A stretch of 64,000 bases of DNA. It comes from Auanema rhodensis. Taxonomy: Eukaryota; Nematoda; Chromadorea; Rhabditida; Rhabditidae. The DNA is taken from contig CAXKVF010000091.1 in assembly GCA_964057225.1 (NCBI GenBank), forward strand, positions 1 through 64,000, written 5' to 3'. A program made the translations under genes and the position numbers. The notes under the pieces were generated by a model. It was not told the origin of the DNA. It ran no database searches and saw only the letters and a list, made by a program, of their open reading frames with translations. Below are positions 20,201-35,499 of the stretch, one piece after another (positions within the stretch are counted from its first letter, which is position 1; every line of letters begins with the position of its first letter).

Positions 20201-21640
20201 GTAACTCGCTTCACGTGAAAGATAAAGAGATGCGGTTTTCAAAATTAGATTCCCCATGTCCATATTAGTCTAAAAACAAATTTTTATTGATATTGGTTCA
20301 TGGTAACCATGACTTTGAAATTTACGTGAACTTTAATTTATGCTAATTAAATGTACACGTGATGTGCACTTGGTATGTAACTCGCTTCACGTGAAAGATA
20401 AAGAGATGCGGTTTTCAAAATTAGATTCCCCATGTCCATATTAGTCTAAAAACAAATTTTTATTGATATTGGTGCATGGTAACCATGACTTTGAAATTTA
20501 CGTGAACTTTAATTTATGCTAATTAAATGTACACGTGATGTGCACTTGGTATGTAACTCGCTTCACGTGAAAGATAAAGAGATGCGGTTTTCAAAATTAG
20601 ATTCCCCATGTCCATATTAGTCTAAAAACAAATTTTTATTGATATTGGTGCATGGTAACCATGACTTTGAAATTTACGTGAACTTTAATTTATGCTAATT
20701 AAATGTACACGTGATGTGCACTTGGTATGTAACTCGCTTCACGTGAAAGATAAAGAGATGCGGTTTTCAAAATTAGATTCCCCATGTCCATATTAGTCTA
20801 AAAACAAATTTTTATTGATATTGGTTCATGGTAACCATGACTTTGAAATTTACGTGAACTTTAATTTATGCTAATTAAATGTACACGTGATGTGCACTTG
20901 GTATGTAACTCGCTTCACGTGAAAGATAAAGAGATGCGGTTTTCAAAATTAGATTCCCCATGTCCATATTAGTCTAAAAACAAACTTTTATTGATATTGG
21001 TGCATGGTAACCATGACTTTGAAATTTACGTGAACTTTAATTTATGCTAATTAAATGTACACGTGATGTGCACTTGGTATGTAACTCGCTTCACGTGAAA
21101 GATAAAGAGATGCGGTTTTCAAAATTAGATTCCCCATGTCCATATTAGTCTAAAAACAAATTTTTATTGATATTGGTTCATGGTAACCATGACTTTGAAA
21201 TTTACGTGAACTTTAATTTATGCTAATTAAATGTACACGTGATGTGCACTTGGTATGTAACTCGCTTCACGTGAAAGATAAAGAGATGCGGTTTTCAAAA
21301 TTAGATTCCCCATGTCCATATTAGTCTAAAAACAAATTTTTATTGATATTGGTGCATGGTAACCATGACTTTGAAATTTACGTGAACTTTAATTTATGCT
21401 AATTAAATGTACACGTGATGTGCACTTGGTATGTAACTCGCTTCACGTGAAAGATAAAGAGATGCGGTTTTCAAAATTAGATTCCCCATGTCCATATTAG
21501 TCTAAAAACAAATTTTTATTGATATTGGTGCATGGTAACCATGACTTTGAAATTTACGTGAACTTTAATTTATGCTAATTAAATGTACACGTGATGTGCA
21601 CTTGGTATGTAACTCGCTTCACGTGAAAGATAAAGAGATG
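16713..21640. repeat. Second copy of the left-edge block (1-5280)
   Basis: Fifteen monomers at 16713-19352 match 1-2640 in order: GATAACGAG, TGGGCAC, two GGTTC, GATAAGGAG, TGGGCAC, and so on to CCCTATG at 2482 and 19194. The offset is 16712 bp, or 70 monomers after removing the LINE and one duplication copy. After a two-monomer indel (present at about 2817-3168, absent from the right copy) the match resumes with AGTCGAAAA and GGTTTTTAAAA at 3521-5280 against 19881-21640. Private changes are few, for example AAACTTTTA near 20983. Confidence 0.75.
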
Positions 21641-23576
21641 CGGTTTTCAAAATTAGATTCCCCATGTCCATATTAGTCGAAAAACAAATTTTTATTGATA
21701 TTGGTGCATGGTAACCATGACTTTGAAATTTACGTGAACTTTAATTTATGCTAATTAAATGTACACGTGATGTGCACTTGGTATGTAACTAGCTTCACGT
21801 GAAAGATGAAGAGATGCGGTTTTTAAAATTAGATTCCCCATGTCCATATTAGTCTAAAAACAAATTTTTATTGATATTGGTGCATGGTAACCATGACTTT
21901 GAAATTTACGTGAACTTTAATTTATGCTAATTAAATGTACACGTGATGTGCACTTGGTATGTAACTCGCTTCACGTGAAAGATAAAGAGATGCGGTTTTC
22001 AAAATTAGATTCCCCATGTCCATATTAGTCTAAAAACAAATTTTTATTGATATTGGTTCATGGTAACCATGACTTTGAAATTTACGTGAACTTTAATTTA
22101 TGCTAATTAAATGTACACGTGATGTGCACTTGGTATGTAACTCGCTTCACGTGAAAGATAAAGAGATGCGGTTTTCAAAATTAGATTCCCCATGTCCATA
22201 TTAGTCTAAAAACAAATTTTTATTGATATTGGTGCATGGTAACCATGACTTTGAAATTTACGTGAACTTTAATTTATGCTAATTAAATGTACACGTGATG
22301 TGCACTTGGTATGTAACTCGCTTCACGTGAAAGATGAAGAGATGCGGTTTTCAAAATTAGATTCCCCATGTCCATATTAGTCTAAAAATAAATTTTTATT
22401 GATATTGGTGCATGGTAACCATGACTTTGAAATTTACGTGAACTTTAATTTATGCTAATTAAATGTACACGTGATGTGCACTTGGTATGTAACTCGCTTC
22501 ACGTGAAAGATAAAGAGATGCGGTTTTCAAAATTAGATTCCCCATGTCCATATTAGTCTAAAAACACATTTTTATTGATATTGGTGCATGGTAACCATGA
22601 CTTTGAAATTTACGTGAACTTTAATTTATGCTAATTAAATGTACACGTGATGTGCACTTGGTATGTAACTCGCTTCACGTGAAAGATAAAGAGATGCGGT
22701 TTTCAAAATTAGATTCCCCATGTCCATATTAGTCTAAAAACAAATTTTTATTGATATTGGTTCATGGTAACCATGACTTTGAAATTTACGTGAACTTTAA
22801 TTTATGCTAATTAAATGTACACGTGATGTGCACTTGGTATGTAACTCGCTTCACGTGAAAGATAAAGAGATGCGGTTTTCAAAATTAGATTCCCCATGTC
22901 CATATTAGTCTAAAAACAAATTTTTATTGATATTGGTGCATGGTAACCATGACTTTGAAATTTACGTGAACTTTAATTTATGCTAATTAAATGTACACGT
23001 GATGTGCACTTGGTATGTAACTCGCTTCACGTGAAAGATAAAGAGATGCGGTTTTCAAAATTAGATTCCCCATGTCCATATTAGTCTAAAAACAAATTTT
23101 TATTGATATTGGTGCATGGTAACCATGACTTTGAAATTTACGTGAACTTTAATTTATGCTAATTAAATGTACACGTGATGTGCACTTGGTATGTAACTCG
23201 CTTCACGTGAAAGATAAAGAGATGCGGTTTTCAAAATTAGATTCCCCATGTCCATATTAGTCTAAAAACAAATTTTTATTGATATTGGTGCATGGTAACC
23301 ATGACTTTGAAATTTACGTGAACTTTAATTTATGCTAATTAAATGTACACGTGATGTGCACTTGGTATGTAACTCGCTTCACGTGAAAGATAAAGAGATG
23401 CGGTTTTCAAAATTAGATTCCCCATGTCCATATTAGTCTAAAAACAAATTTTTATTGATATTGGTGCATGGTAACCATGACTTTGAAATTTACGTGAACT
23501 TTAATTTATGCTAATTAAATGTACACGTGATGTGCACTTGGTATGTAACTCGCTTCACGTGAAAGATAAAGAGATG

Positions 23577-25688
23577 CGGTTTTCAAAATTAGATTCCCCA
23601 TGTCCATATTAGTCTAAAAACAAATTTTTATTGATATTGGTTCATGGTAACCATGACTTTGAAATTCACGTGAACTTTAATTTATGCTAATTAAATGTAC
23701 ACGTGATGTGCACTTGGTATGTAACTCGCTTCACGTGAAAGATAAAGAGATGCGGTTTTCAAAATTAGATTCCCCATGTCCATATTAGTCTAAAAACAAA
23801 TTTTTATTGATATTGGTGCATGGTAACCATGACTTTGAAATTTACGTGAACTTTAATTTATGCTAATTAAATGTACACGTGATGTGCACTTGGTATGTAA
23901 CTCGCTTCACGTGAAAGATAAAGAGATGCGGTTTTCAAAATTAGATTCCCCATGTCCATATTAGTCTAAAAACAAATTTTTATTGATATTGGTGCATGGT
24001 AACCATGACTTTGAAATTTACGTGAACTTTAATTTATGCTAATTAAATGTACACGTGATGTGCACTTGGTATGTAACTCGCTTCACGTGAAAGATAAAGA
24101 GATGCGGTTTTCAAAATTAGATTCCCCATGTCCATATTAGTCTAAAAACAAATTTTTATTGATATTGGTTCATGGTAACCATGACTTTGAAATTTACGTG
24201 AACTTTAATTTATGCTAATTAAATGTACACGTGATGTGCACTTGGTATGTAACTCGCTTCACGTGAAAGATAAAGAGATGCAGTTTTCAAAATTAGATTC
24301 CCCATGTCCATATTAGTCTAAAAACAAATTTTTATTGATATTGGTGCATGGTAACCATGACTTTGAAATTTACGTGAACTTTAATTTATGCTAATTAAAT
24401 GTACACGTGATGTGCACTTGGTATGTAACTCGCTTCACGTGAAAGATAAAGAGATGCGGTTTTCAAAATTAGATTCCCCATGTCCATATTAGTCTAAAAA
24501 CAAATTTTTATTGATATTGGTTCATGGTAACCATGACTTTGAAATTCACGTGAACTTTAATTTATGCTAATTAAATGTACACGTGATGTGCACTTGGTAT
24601 GTAACTCGCTTCACGTGAAAGATAAAGAGATGCGGTTTTCAAAATTAGATTCCCCATGTCCATATTAGTCTAAAAACAAATTTTTATTGATATTGGTGCA
24701 TGGTAACCATGACTTTGAAATTTACGTGAACTTTAATTTATGCTAATTAAATGTACACGTGATGTGCACTTGGTATGTAACTCGCTTCACGTGAAAGATA
24801 AAGAGATGCGGTTTTCAAAATTAGATTCCCCATGTCCATATTAGTCTAAAAACAAATTTTTATTGATATTGGTGCATGGTAACCATGACTTTGAAATTTA
24901 CGTGAACTTTAATTTATGCTAATTAAATGTACACGTGATGTGCACTTGGTATGTAACTCGCTTCACGTGAAAGATAAAGAGATTCGGTTTTCAAAATTAG
25001 ATTGCCCATGTCCATATTAGTCTAAAAACAAATTTTTATTGATATTGGTTCATGGTAACCATGACTTTGAAATTTTCGTGAACTTTAATTTATGCTAATT
25101 AAATGTACACGTGATGTGCACTTGGTATGTAACTCGCTTCACGTGAAAGATAAAGAGATGCGGTTTTCAAAATTAGATTCCCCATGTCCATATTAGTCTA
25201 AAAACAAATTTTTATTGATATTGGTGCATGGTAACCATGACTTTGAAATTTACGTGAACTTTAATTTATGCTAATTAAATGTACACGTGATGTGCACTTG
25301 GTATGTAACTCGCTTCACGTGAAAGATAAAGAGATGCGGTTTTCAAAATTAGATTCCCCATGTCCATATTAGTCTAAAAACAAATTTTTATTGATATTGG
25401 TTCATGGTAACCATGACTTTGAAATTTACGTGAACTTTAATTTATGCTAATTAAATGTACACGTGATGTGCACTTGGTATGTAACTCGCTTCACGTGAAA
25501 GATAAAGAGATGCAGTTTTCAAAATTAGATTCCCCATGTCCATATTAGTCTAAAAACAAATTTTTATTGATATTGGTGCATGGTAACCATGACTTTGAAA
25601 TTTACGTGAACTTTAATTTATGCTAATTAAATGTACACGTGATGTGCACTTGGTATGTAACTCGCTTCACGTGAAAGATAAAGAGATG
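23577..25688. repeat. Satellite block with repeated 5-monomer pattern (880 bp)
   Basis: The variant AAATTCACG occurs in monomers 23577 and 24457, 880 bp apart, each in a GGTTC monomer. A GATGCAGTTTTC variant marks 24281 and 25513. The monomer at 24985 is unusually divergent (GATTCGG, ATTGCCC, AATTTTCG). Confidence 0.6.
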
Positions 25689-27448
25689 CGGTTTTCAAAA
25701 TTAGATTCCCCATGTCCATATTAGTCTAAAAACAAATTTTTATTGATATTGGTGCATGGTAACCATGACTTTGAAATTTACGTGAACTTTAATTTATGCT
25801 AATTAAATGTACACGTGATGTGCACTTGGTATGTAACTCGCTTCACGTGAAAGATGAAGAGATGCGGTTTTCAAAATTAGATTCCCCATGTCCATATTAG
25901 TCTAAAAACAAATTTTTATTGATATTGGTGCATGGTAACCATGACTTTGAAATTTACGTGAACTTTAATTTATGCTAATTAAATGTACACGTGATGTGCA
26001 CTTGGTATGTAACTCGCTTCACGTGAAAGATAAAGAGATGCGGTTTTCAAAATTAGATTCCCCATGTCCATATTAGTCTAAAAACAAATTTTTATTGATA
26101 TTGGTGCATGGTAACCATGACTTTGAAATTTACGTGAACTTTAATTTATGCTAATTAAATGTACACGTGATGTGCACTTGGTATGTAACTCGCTTCACGT
26201 GAAAGATAAAGAGATGCGGTTTTCAAAATTAGATTCCCCATGTCCATATTAGTCTAAAAACAAATTTTTATTGATATTGGTGCATGGTAACCATGACTTT
26301 GAAATTTACGTGAACTTTAATTTATGCTAATTAAATGTACACGTGATGTGCACTTGGTATGTAACTCGCTTCACGTGAAAGATAAAGAGATGCGGTTTTC
26401 AAAATTAGATTCCCCATGTCCATATTAGTCTAAAAACAAATTTTTATTGATATTGGTTCATGGTAACCATGACTTTGAAATTTACGTGAACTTTAATTTA
26501 TGCTAATTAAATGTACACGTGATGTGCACTTGGTATGTAACTCGCTTCACGTGAAAGATAAAGAGATGCGGTTTTCAAAATTAGATTCCCCATGTCCATA
26601 TTAGTCTAAAAACAAATTTTTATTGATATTGGTGCATGGTAACCATGACTTTGAAATTTACGTGAACTTTAATTTATGCTAATTAAATGTACACGTGATG
26701 TGCACTTGGTATGTAACTCGCTTCACGTGAAAGATGAAGAGATGCGGTTTTCAAAATTAGATTCCCCATGTCCATATTAGTCTAAAAACAAATTTTTATT
26801 GATATTGGTGCATGGTAACCATGACTTTGAAATTTACGTGAACTTTAATTTATGCTAATTAAATGTACACGTGATGTGCACTTGGTATGTAACTCGCTTC
26901 ACGTGAAAGATAAAGAGATGCGGTTTTCAAAATTAGATTCCCCATGTCCATATTAGTCTAAAAACAAATTTTTATTGATATTGGTGCATGGTAACCATGA
27001 CTTTGAAATTTACGTGAACTTTAATTTATGCTAATTAAATGTACACGTGATGTGCACTTGGTATGTAACTCGCTTCACGTGAAAGATAAAGAGATGCGGT
27101 TTTCAAAATTAGATTCCCCATGTCCATATTAGTCTAAAAACAAATTTTTATTGATATTGGTGCATGGTAACCATGACTTTGAAATTTACGTGAACTTTAA
27201 TTTATGCTAATTAAATGTACACGTGATGTGCACTTGGTATGTAACTCGCTTCACGTGAAAGATAAAGAGATGCGGTTTTCAAAATTAGATTCCCCATGTC
27301 CATATTAGTCTAAAAACAAATTTTTATTGATATTGGTTCATGGTAACCATGACTTTGAAATTTACGTGAACTTTAATTTATGCTAATTAAATGTACACGT
27401 GATGTGCACTTGGTATGTAACTCGCTTCACGTGAAAGATGAAGAGATG
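25689..27448. repeat. Tandem 5-monomer unit with GATGAAGAG mark
   Basis: Monomers 25689-26568 and 26569-27448 share the order GGTGC (ending GATGAAGAG), GGTGC, GGTGC, GGTGC, GGTTC. Otherwise the monomers are near consensus, so this is an 880-bp tandem duplication. Confidence 0.65.
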
Positions 27449-30265
27449 CGGTTTTCAAAATTAGATTCCCCATGTCCATATTAGTCTAAAAACAAATTTT
27501 TATTGATATTGGTGCATGGTAACCATGACTTTGAAATTTACGTGAACTTTAATTTATGCTAATTAAATGTACACGTGATGTGCACTTGGTATGTAACTCG
27601 CTTCACGTGAAAGATAAAGAGATGCGGTTTTCAAAATTAGATTCCCCATGTCCATATTAGTCTAAAAACAAATTTTTATTGATATTGGTGCATGGTAACC
27701 ATGACTTTGAAATTTACGTGAACTTTAATTTATGCTAATTAAATGTACACGTGATGTGCACTTGGTACGTAACTCGCTTCACGTGAAAGATAAATAGATG
27801 CGGTTTTCAAAATTAGATTCCCCATGTCCATATTAGTCTAAAAACAAATTTTTATTGATATTGGTTCATGGTAACCATGACTTTGAAATTTACGTGAACT
27901 TTAATTTATGCTAATTAAATGTACACGTGATGTGCACTTGGTATGTAACTCGCTTCACGTGAAAGATAAAGAGATGCGGTTTTCAAAATTAGATTCCCCA
28001 TGTCCATATTAGTCTAAAAACAAATTTTTATTAATATTGGTGCATGGTAACCATGACTTTGAAATTTACGTGAACTTTAATTCATGCTAATTAAATGTAC
28101 ACGTGATGTGCACTTGGTATTTAACTCGCTTCACGTGAAAGATAAAGAGATGCGGTTTTCAAAATTAGATTCCCCATGTCCATATTAGTCTAAAAACAAA
28201 TTTTTATTGATATTGGTGCATGGTAACCATGACTTTGAAATTTACGTGAACTTTAATTTATGCTAATTAAATGTACACGTGATGTGCACTTGGTATGTAA
28301 CTCGCTTCACGTGAAAGATAAAGAGATGCGGTTTTCAAAATTAGATTCCCCATGTCCATATTAGTCTAAAAACAAATTTTTATTGATATTGGTTCATGGT
28401 AACCATGACTTTGAAATTTACGTGAACTTTAATTTATGCTAATTAAATGTACACGTGATGTGCACTTCTTATGTAACTCGCTTCACGTGAAAGATAAAGA
28501 GATGCGGTTTTCAAAATTAGATTCCCCATGTCCATATTAGTCTAAAAACAAATTTTTATTGATATTGGTGCATGGTAACCATGACTTTGAAATTTACGTG
28601 AACTTTAATTTATGCTAATTAAATGTACACGTGATGTGCACTTGGTATGTAACTCGCTTCACGTGAAAGATAAAGAGATGCGGTTTTCAAAATTAGATTC
28701 CCCATGTCCATATTAGTCTAAAAACAAATTTTTATTGATATTGGTGCATGGTAACCATGACTTTGAAATTTACGTGAACTTTAATTTATGCTAATTAAAT
28801 GTACACGTGATGTGCACTTGGTATGTAACTCGCTTCACGTGAAAGATGAAATAGATGCGGTTTTCAAAATTAGATTCCCCATGTCCATATTAGTCTAAAA
28901 ACAAATTTTTATTGATATTGGTGCATGTTAACCATGACTTTGAAATTTACGTGAACTTTAATTTATGCTAATTAAATGTACACGTGATGTGCACTTGGTA
29001 TGTAACTCGCTTCACGTGAAAGATAAAGAGATGCGGTTTTCAAAATTAGATTCCCCATGTCCATATTAGTCTAAAAACAATTTTTTATTGATATTGGTGC
29101 ATGGTAACCATGACTTTGAAATTTACGTGAACTTTAATTTATGCTAATTAAATGTACACGTGATGTGCACTTGGTATGTAACTCGCTTCACGTGAAAGAT
29201 AAAGAGATGCGGTTTTCAAAATTAGATTCCCCATGTCCATATTAGTCTAAAAACAAATTTTTATTGATATTGGTGCATGGTAACCATGACTTTGAAATTT
29301 ACGTGAACTTTAATTTATGCTAATTAAATGTACACGTGATGTGCACTTGGTATGTAACTCGCTTCACGTGAAAGATGAAGAGATGCTGTTTTCAAAATTA
29401 GATTCCCCATGTCCATATTAGTCTAAAAACAAAATTTTATTGATATTGGTGCATGGTAACCATGACTTTGAAATTTACGTGAACTTTAATTTATACTAAT
29501 TAAATGTACACGTGATGTGCACTTTGTATGTAACTCGCTTCACGTGAAAGATAAAGAGATGCGGTTTTCAAAATTAGATTCCCCATGTCCATATTAGTCT
29601 AAAAACAAATTTTTATTGATATTGGTGCATGGTAACCATGACTTTGAAATTTACGTGAACTTTAATTTATGCTAATTAAATGTACACGTGATGTGCACTT
29701 GGTATGTAACTCGCTTCACGTGGAAGATAAAGAGATGCGGTTTTCAAAATTAGATTCCCCTTGTCCATATTAGTCTAAAAACAAATTTTTATTGATATTG
29801 GTTCATGGTAACCATGACTTTGAAATTTACGTGAACTTTAATTTATGCTAATTAAATGTACACGTGATGTGCACTTGGTATGTAACTCGCTTCACGTGAA
29901 AGATAAAGAGATGCGGTTTTCAAAATTAGATTCCCCATGTCCATATTAGTCTAAAAACAAATTTTTATTGATATTGGTGAATGGTAACCATGACTTTGAA
30001 ATTTACGTGAACTTTAATTTATGCTAATTAAATGTACACGTGATGTGCACTTGGTATGTAACTCGCTTCACGTGAAAGATGAAGAGATGCGGTTTTCAAA
30101 ATTAGATTCCCCATGTCCATATTAGTCTAAAAACAAATTTTTATTGATATTGGTGCATGGTAACCATGACTTTGAAATTTACGTGAACTTTAATTTATGC
30201 TAATTAAATGTACACGTGATGTGCACTTGGTATGTAACTCGCTTCACGTGAAAGATAAAGAGATG

Positions 30266-33200
30266 CGGTTTTCAAAATTAGATTCCCCATGTCCATATTA
30301 GTCTAAAAACAAATTTTTATTGATATTGGTTCATGGTAACCATGACTTTGAAATTTACGTGAACTTTAATTTATGCTAATTAAATGTACACGTGATGTGC
30401 ACTTGGTATGTAACTCGCTTCACGTGAACGATAAAGAGATGCGGTTTTCAAAATTAGATTCCCCATGTCCATATTAGTCTAAAAACAAATTTTTATTGAT
30501 ATTGGTGAATGGTAACCATGACTTTGAAATTTACGTGAACTTTAATTTATGCTAATTAAATGTACACGTGATGTGCACTTGGTATGTAACTCGCTTCACG
30601 TGAAAGATGAAGAGATGCGGTTTTCAAAATTAGATTCCCCATGTCCATATTAGTCTAAAAACAAATTTTTATTGATATTGGTGCATGGTAACCATGACTT
30701 TGAAATTTACGTGAACTTTAATTTATGCTAATTAAATGTACACGTGATGTGCACTTGGTATGTAACTCGCTTCACGTGAAAGATAAAGAGATGCGGTTTT
30801 CAAAATTAGATTCCCCATGTCCATATTAGTCTAAAAACAAATTTTTATTGATATTGGTTCATGGTAACCATGACTTTGAAATTTACGTGAACTTTAATTT
30901 ATGCTAATTAAATGTACACGTGATGTGCACTTGGTATGTAACTCGCTTCACGTGAAAGATAAAGAGATGCGGTTTTCAAAATTAGATTCCCCATGTCCAT
31001 ATTAGTCTAAAAACAAATTTTTATTGATATTGGTGCATGGTAACCATGACTTTGAAATTTACGTGAACTTTAATTTATGCTAATTAAATGTACACGTGAT
31101 GTGCACTTGGTATGTAACTCGCTTCACGTGAAAGATAAAGAGATGCGGTTTTCAAAATTAGATTCCCCATGTCCATATTAGTCTAAAAACAAATTTTTAA
31201 TGATATTGGTTCATGGTAACCATGACTTTGAAATTTACGTGAACTTTAATTTATGCTAATTAAATGTACACGTGATGTGCACTTGTTATGTAACTCGCTT
31301 CACGTGAAAGATAAAGAGATGCGGTTTTCAAAATTAGATTCCCCATGTCCATATTAGTCTAAAAACAAATTTTTATTGATATTGGTTCATGGTAACCATG
31401 ACTTTGAAATTTACGTGAACTTTAATTTATGCTAATTAAATGTACACGTGATGTGCACTCGGTATGTAACTCGCTTCACGTGAAAGATAAAGAGATGCAG
31501 TTTTCAAAATTAGATTCCCCATGTCCATATTAGTCTAAAAACAAATTTTTATTGATATTGGTGAATGGTAACCATGACTTTGAAATTTACGTGAACTTTA
31601 ATTTATGCTAATTAAATGTACACGTGATGTGCACTTGGTATGTAACTCGCTTCACGTGAAAGATGAAGAGATGCGGTTTTCAAAATTAGATTCCCCATGT
31701 CCATATTAGTCTAAAAACAAATTTTTATTGATATTGGTGCATGGTAACCATGACTTTGAAATTTACGTGAACTTTAATTTATGCTAATTAAATGTACACG
31801 TGATGTGCACTTGGTGTGTAACTCGCTTCACGTGAAAGATAAAGAGATGCGGTTTTCAAAATTAGATTCCCCATGTCCATATTAGTCTAAAAACAAATTT
31901 TTATTGATATTGGTTCATGGTAACCATGACTTTGAAATTTACGTGAACTTTAATTTATGCTAATTAAATGTACACGTGATGTGCACTTGGTATGTAACTC
32001 GCTTCACCTGAAAGATAAAGAGATGCGGTTTTCAAAATTAGATTCCCCATGTCCATATTAGTCTAAAAACAAATTTTTATTGATATTGGTGCATGGTAAC
32101 CATGACTTTGAAATTTACGTGAACTTTAATTTATGCTAATTAAATGTACACGTGATGTGCACTTGGTATGTAACTCGCTTCACGTGAAAGATAAAGAGAT
32201 GCGGTTTTCAAAATTAGATTCCCCATGTCCATATTAGTCTAAAAACAAATTTTTATTGATATTGGTTCATGGTAACCATGACTTTGAAATTTACGTGAAC
32301 TTTAATTTATGCTAATTAAATGTACACGTGATGTGCACTTGTTATGTAACTCGCTTCACGTGAAAGATAAAGAGATGCGGTTTTCAAAATTAGATTCCCC
32401 ATGTCCATATTAGTCTAAAAACAAATTTTTATTGATATTGGTGCATGGTAACCATGACTTTGAAATTTACGTGAACTTTAATTTATGCTAATTAAATGTA
32501 CACGTGATGTGCACTTGGTATGTAACTCGCTTCACGTGAAAGATAAAGAGATGCGGTTTTCAAAATTAGATTCCCCATGTCCATATTAGTCCAAAAACAA
32601 ATTTTTATTGATATTGGTGCATGGTAACCATGACTTTGAAATTTACGTGAACTTTAATTTATGCTAATTAAATGTACACGTGATGTGCACTTGGTATGTA
32701 ACTCGCTTCACGTGAAAGATGAAATAGATGCGGTTTTCAAAATTAGATTCCCCATGTCCATATTAGTCTAAAAACAAATTTTTATTGATATTGGTGCATG
32801 GTAACCATGACTTTGAAATTTACGTGAACTTTAATTTATGCTAATTAAATGTACACGTGATGTGCACTTGGTATGTAACTCGCTTCACGTGAAAGATAAA
32901 GAGATGCGGTTTTCAAAATTAGATTCCCCATGTCCATATTAGTCTAAAAACAAATTTTTATTGATATTGGTTCATGGTAACCATGACTTTGAAATTTACG
33001 TGAACTTTAATTTATGCTAATTAAATGTACACGTGATGTGCACTTGGTATGTAACTCGCTTCACGTGAACGATAAAGAGATGCGGTTTTCAAAATTAGAT
33101 TCCCCATGTCCATATTAGTCTAAAAACAAATTTTTATTGATATTGGTGAATGGTAACCATGACTTTGAAATTTACGTGAACTTTAATTTATGCTAATTAA

Positions 33201-34666
33201 ATGTACACGTGATGTGCACTTGGTATGTAACTCGCTTCACGTGAAAGATGAAGAGATGCGGTTTTCAAAATTAGATTCCCCATGTCCATATTAGTCTAAA
33301 AACAAATTTTTATTGATATTGGTGCATGGTAACCATGACTTTGAAATTTACGTGAACTTTAATTTATGCTAATTAAATGTACACGTGATGTGCACTTGGT
33401 ATGTAACTCGCTTCACGTGAAAGATAAAGAGATGCGGTTTTCAAAATTAGATTCCCCATGTCCATATTAGTCTAAAAACAAATTTTTATTGATATTGGTT
33501 CATGGTAACCATGACTTTGAAATTTACGTGAACTTTAATTTATGCTAATTAAATGTACACGTGATGTGCACTTGGTATGTAACTCGCTTCACGTGAAAGA
33601 TAAAGAGATGCGGTTTTCAAAATTAGATTCCCCATGTCCATATTAGTCTAAAAACAAATTTTTATTGATATTGGTGCATGGTAACCATGACTTTGAAATT
33701 TACGTGAACTTTAATTTATGCTAATTAAATGTACACGTGATGTGCACTTGGTATGTAACTCGCTTCACGTGAAAGATAAAGAGATGCGGTTTTCAAAATT
33801 AGATTCCCCATGTCCATATTAGTCTAAAAACAAATTTTTATTGATATTGGTTCATGGTAACCATGACTTTGAAATTTACGTGAACTTTAATTTATGCTAA
33901 TTAAATGTACACGTGATGTGCACTTGTTATGTAACTCGCTTCACGTGAAAGATAAAGAGATGCGGTTTTCAAAATTAGATTCCCCATGTCCATATTAGTC
34001 TAAAAACAAATTTTTATTGATATTGGTTCATGGTAACCATGACTTTGAAATTTACGTGAACTTTAATTTATGCTAATTAAATGTACACGTGATGTGCACT
34101 TGGTATGTAACTCGCTTCACGTGAAAGATAAAGAGATGCAGTTTTCAAAATTAGATTCCCCATGTCCATATTAGTCTAAAAACAAATTTTTATTGATATT
34201 GGTGAATGGTAACCATGACTTTGAAATTTACGTGAACTTTAATTTATGCTAATTAAATGTACACGTGATGTGCACTTGGTATGTAACTCGCTTCACGTGA
34301 AAGATGAAGAGATGCGGTTTTCAAAATTAGATTCCCCATGTCCATATTAGTCTAAAAACAAATTTTTATTGATATTGGTGCATGGTAACCATGACTTTGA
34401 AATTTACGTGAACTTTAATTTATGCTAATTAAATGTACACGTGATGTGCACTTGGTGTGTAACTCGCTTCACGTGAAAGATAAAGAGATGCGGTTTTCAA
34501 AATTAGATTCCCCATGTCCATATTAGTCTAAAAACAAATTTTTATTGATATTGGTTCATGGTAACCATGACTTTGAAATTTACGTGAACTTTAATTTATG
34601 CTAATTAAATGTACACGTGATGTGCACTTGGTATGTAACTCGCTTCACGTGAAAGATAAAGAGATG
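30266..34666. repeat. Ten-monomer block duplicated at a 2641-bp offset
   Basis: 30266-32025 matches 32907-34666. The shared marks are GTGAACGATAAAG (near 30426 and 33067), GGTGAATGG (30504/33145 and 31560/34201), CTTGTTATG (near 31283 and 33924), GATGCAGTTTTC (31498 and 34139) and TTGGTGTGTAAC (31811 and 34452). The offset is 15 monomers plus the single extra base of the 177-bp monomer at 32718. GGTGAATGG is also seen once upstream (near 29977). Confidence 0.8.
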
Positions 34667-35499
34667 CGGTTTTCAAAATTAGATTCTCCATGTCCATATT
34701 AGTCTAAAAACAAATTTTTATTGATATTGGTGCATGGTAACCATGACTTTGAAATTTACGTGAACTTTAATTTATGCTAATTAAATGTACACGTGATGTG
34801 CACTTGGTATGTAACTCGCTTCACGTGAAAGATAAAGAGATGCGGTTTTCAAAATTAGATTCCCCATGTCCATATTAGTCTAAAAACAAATTTTTATTGA
34901 TATTGGTGCATGGTAACCATGACTTTGAAATTTACGTGAACTTTAATTTATGCTAATTAAATGTACACGTGATGTGCACTTGGTATGTAACTCGCTTCAC
35001 GTGAAAGATAAAGAGATGCGGTTTTCAAAATTAGATTCCCCATGTCCATATTAGTCTAAAAACAAATTTTTATTGATATTGGTGCATGGTAACCATGACT
35101 TTGAAATTTACGTGAACTTTAATTTATGCTAATTAAATGTACACGTGATGTGCACTTGGTATGTAACTCGCTTCACGTGAAAGATAAAGAGATGCGGTTT
35201 TCAAAATTAGATTCCCCATGTCCATATTAGTCTAAAAACAAATTTTTATTGATATTGGTGCATGGTAACCATGACTTTGAAATTTACGTGAACTTTAATT
35301 TATGCTAATTAAATGTACACGTGATGTGCACTTGGTATGTAACTCGCTTCACGTGAAAGATAAAGAGATGCGGTTTTCAAAATTAGATTCCCCATGTCCA
35401 TATTAGTCTAAAAACAAATTTTTATTGATATTGGTGCATGGTAACCATGACTTTGAAATTTACGTGAACTTTAATTTATGCTAATTAAATGTACACGTG

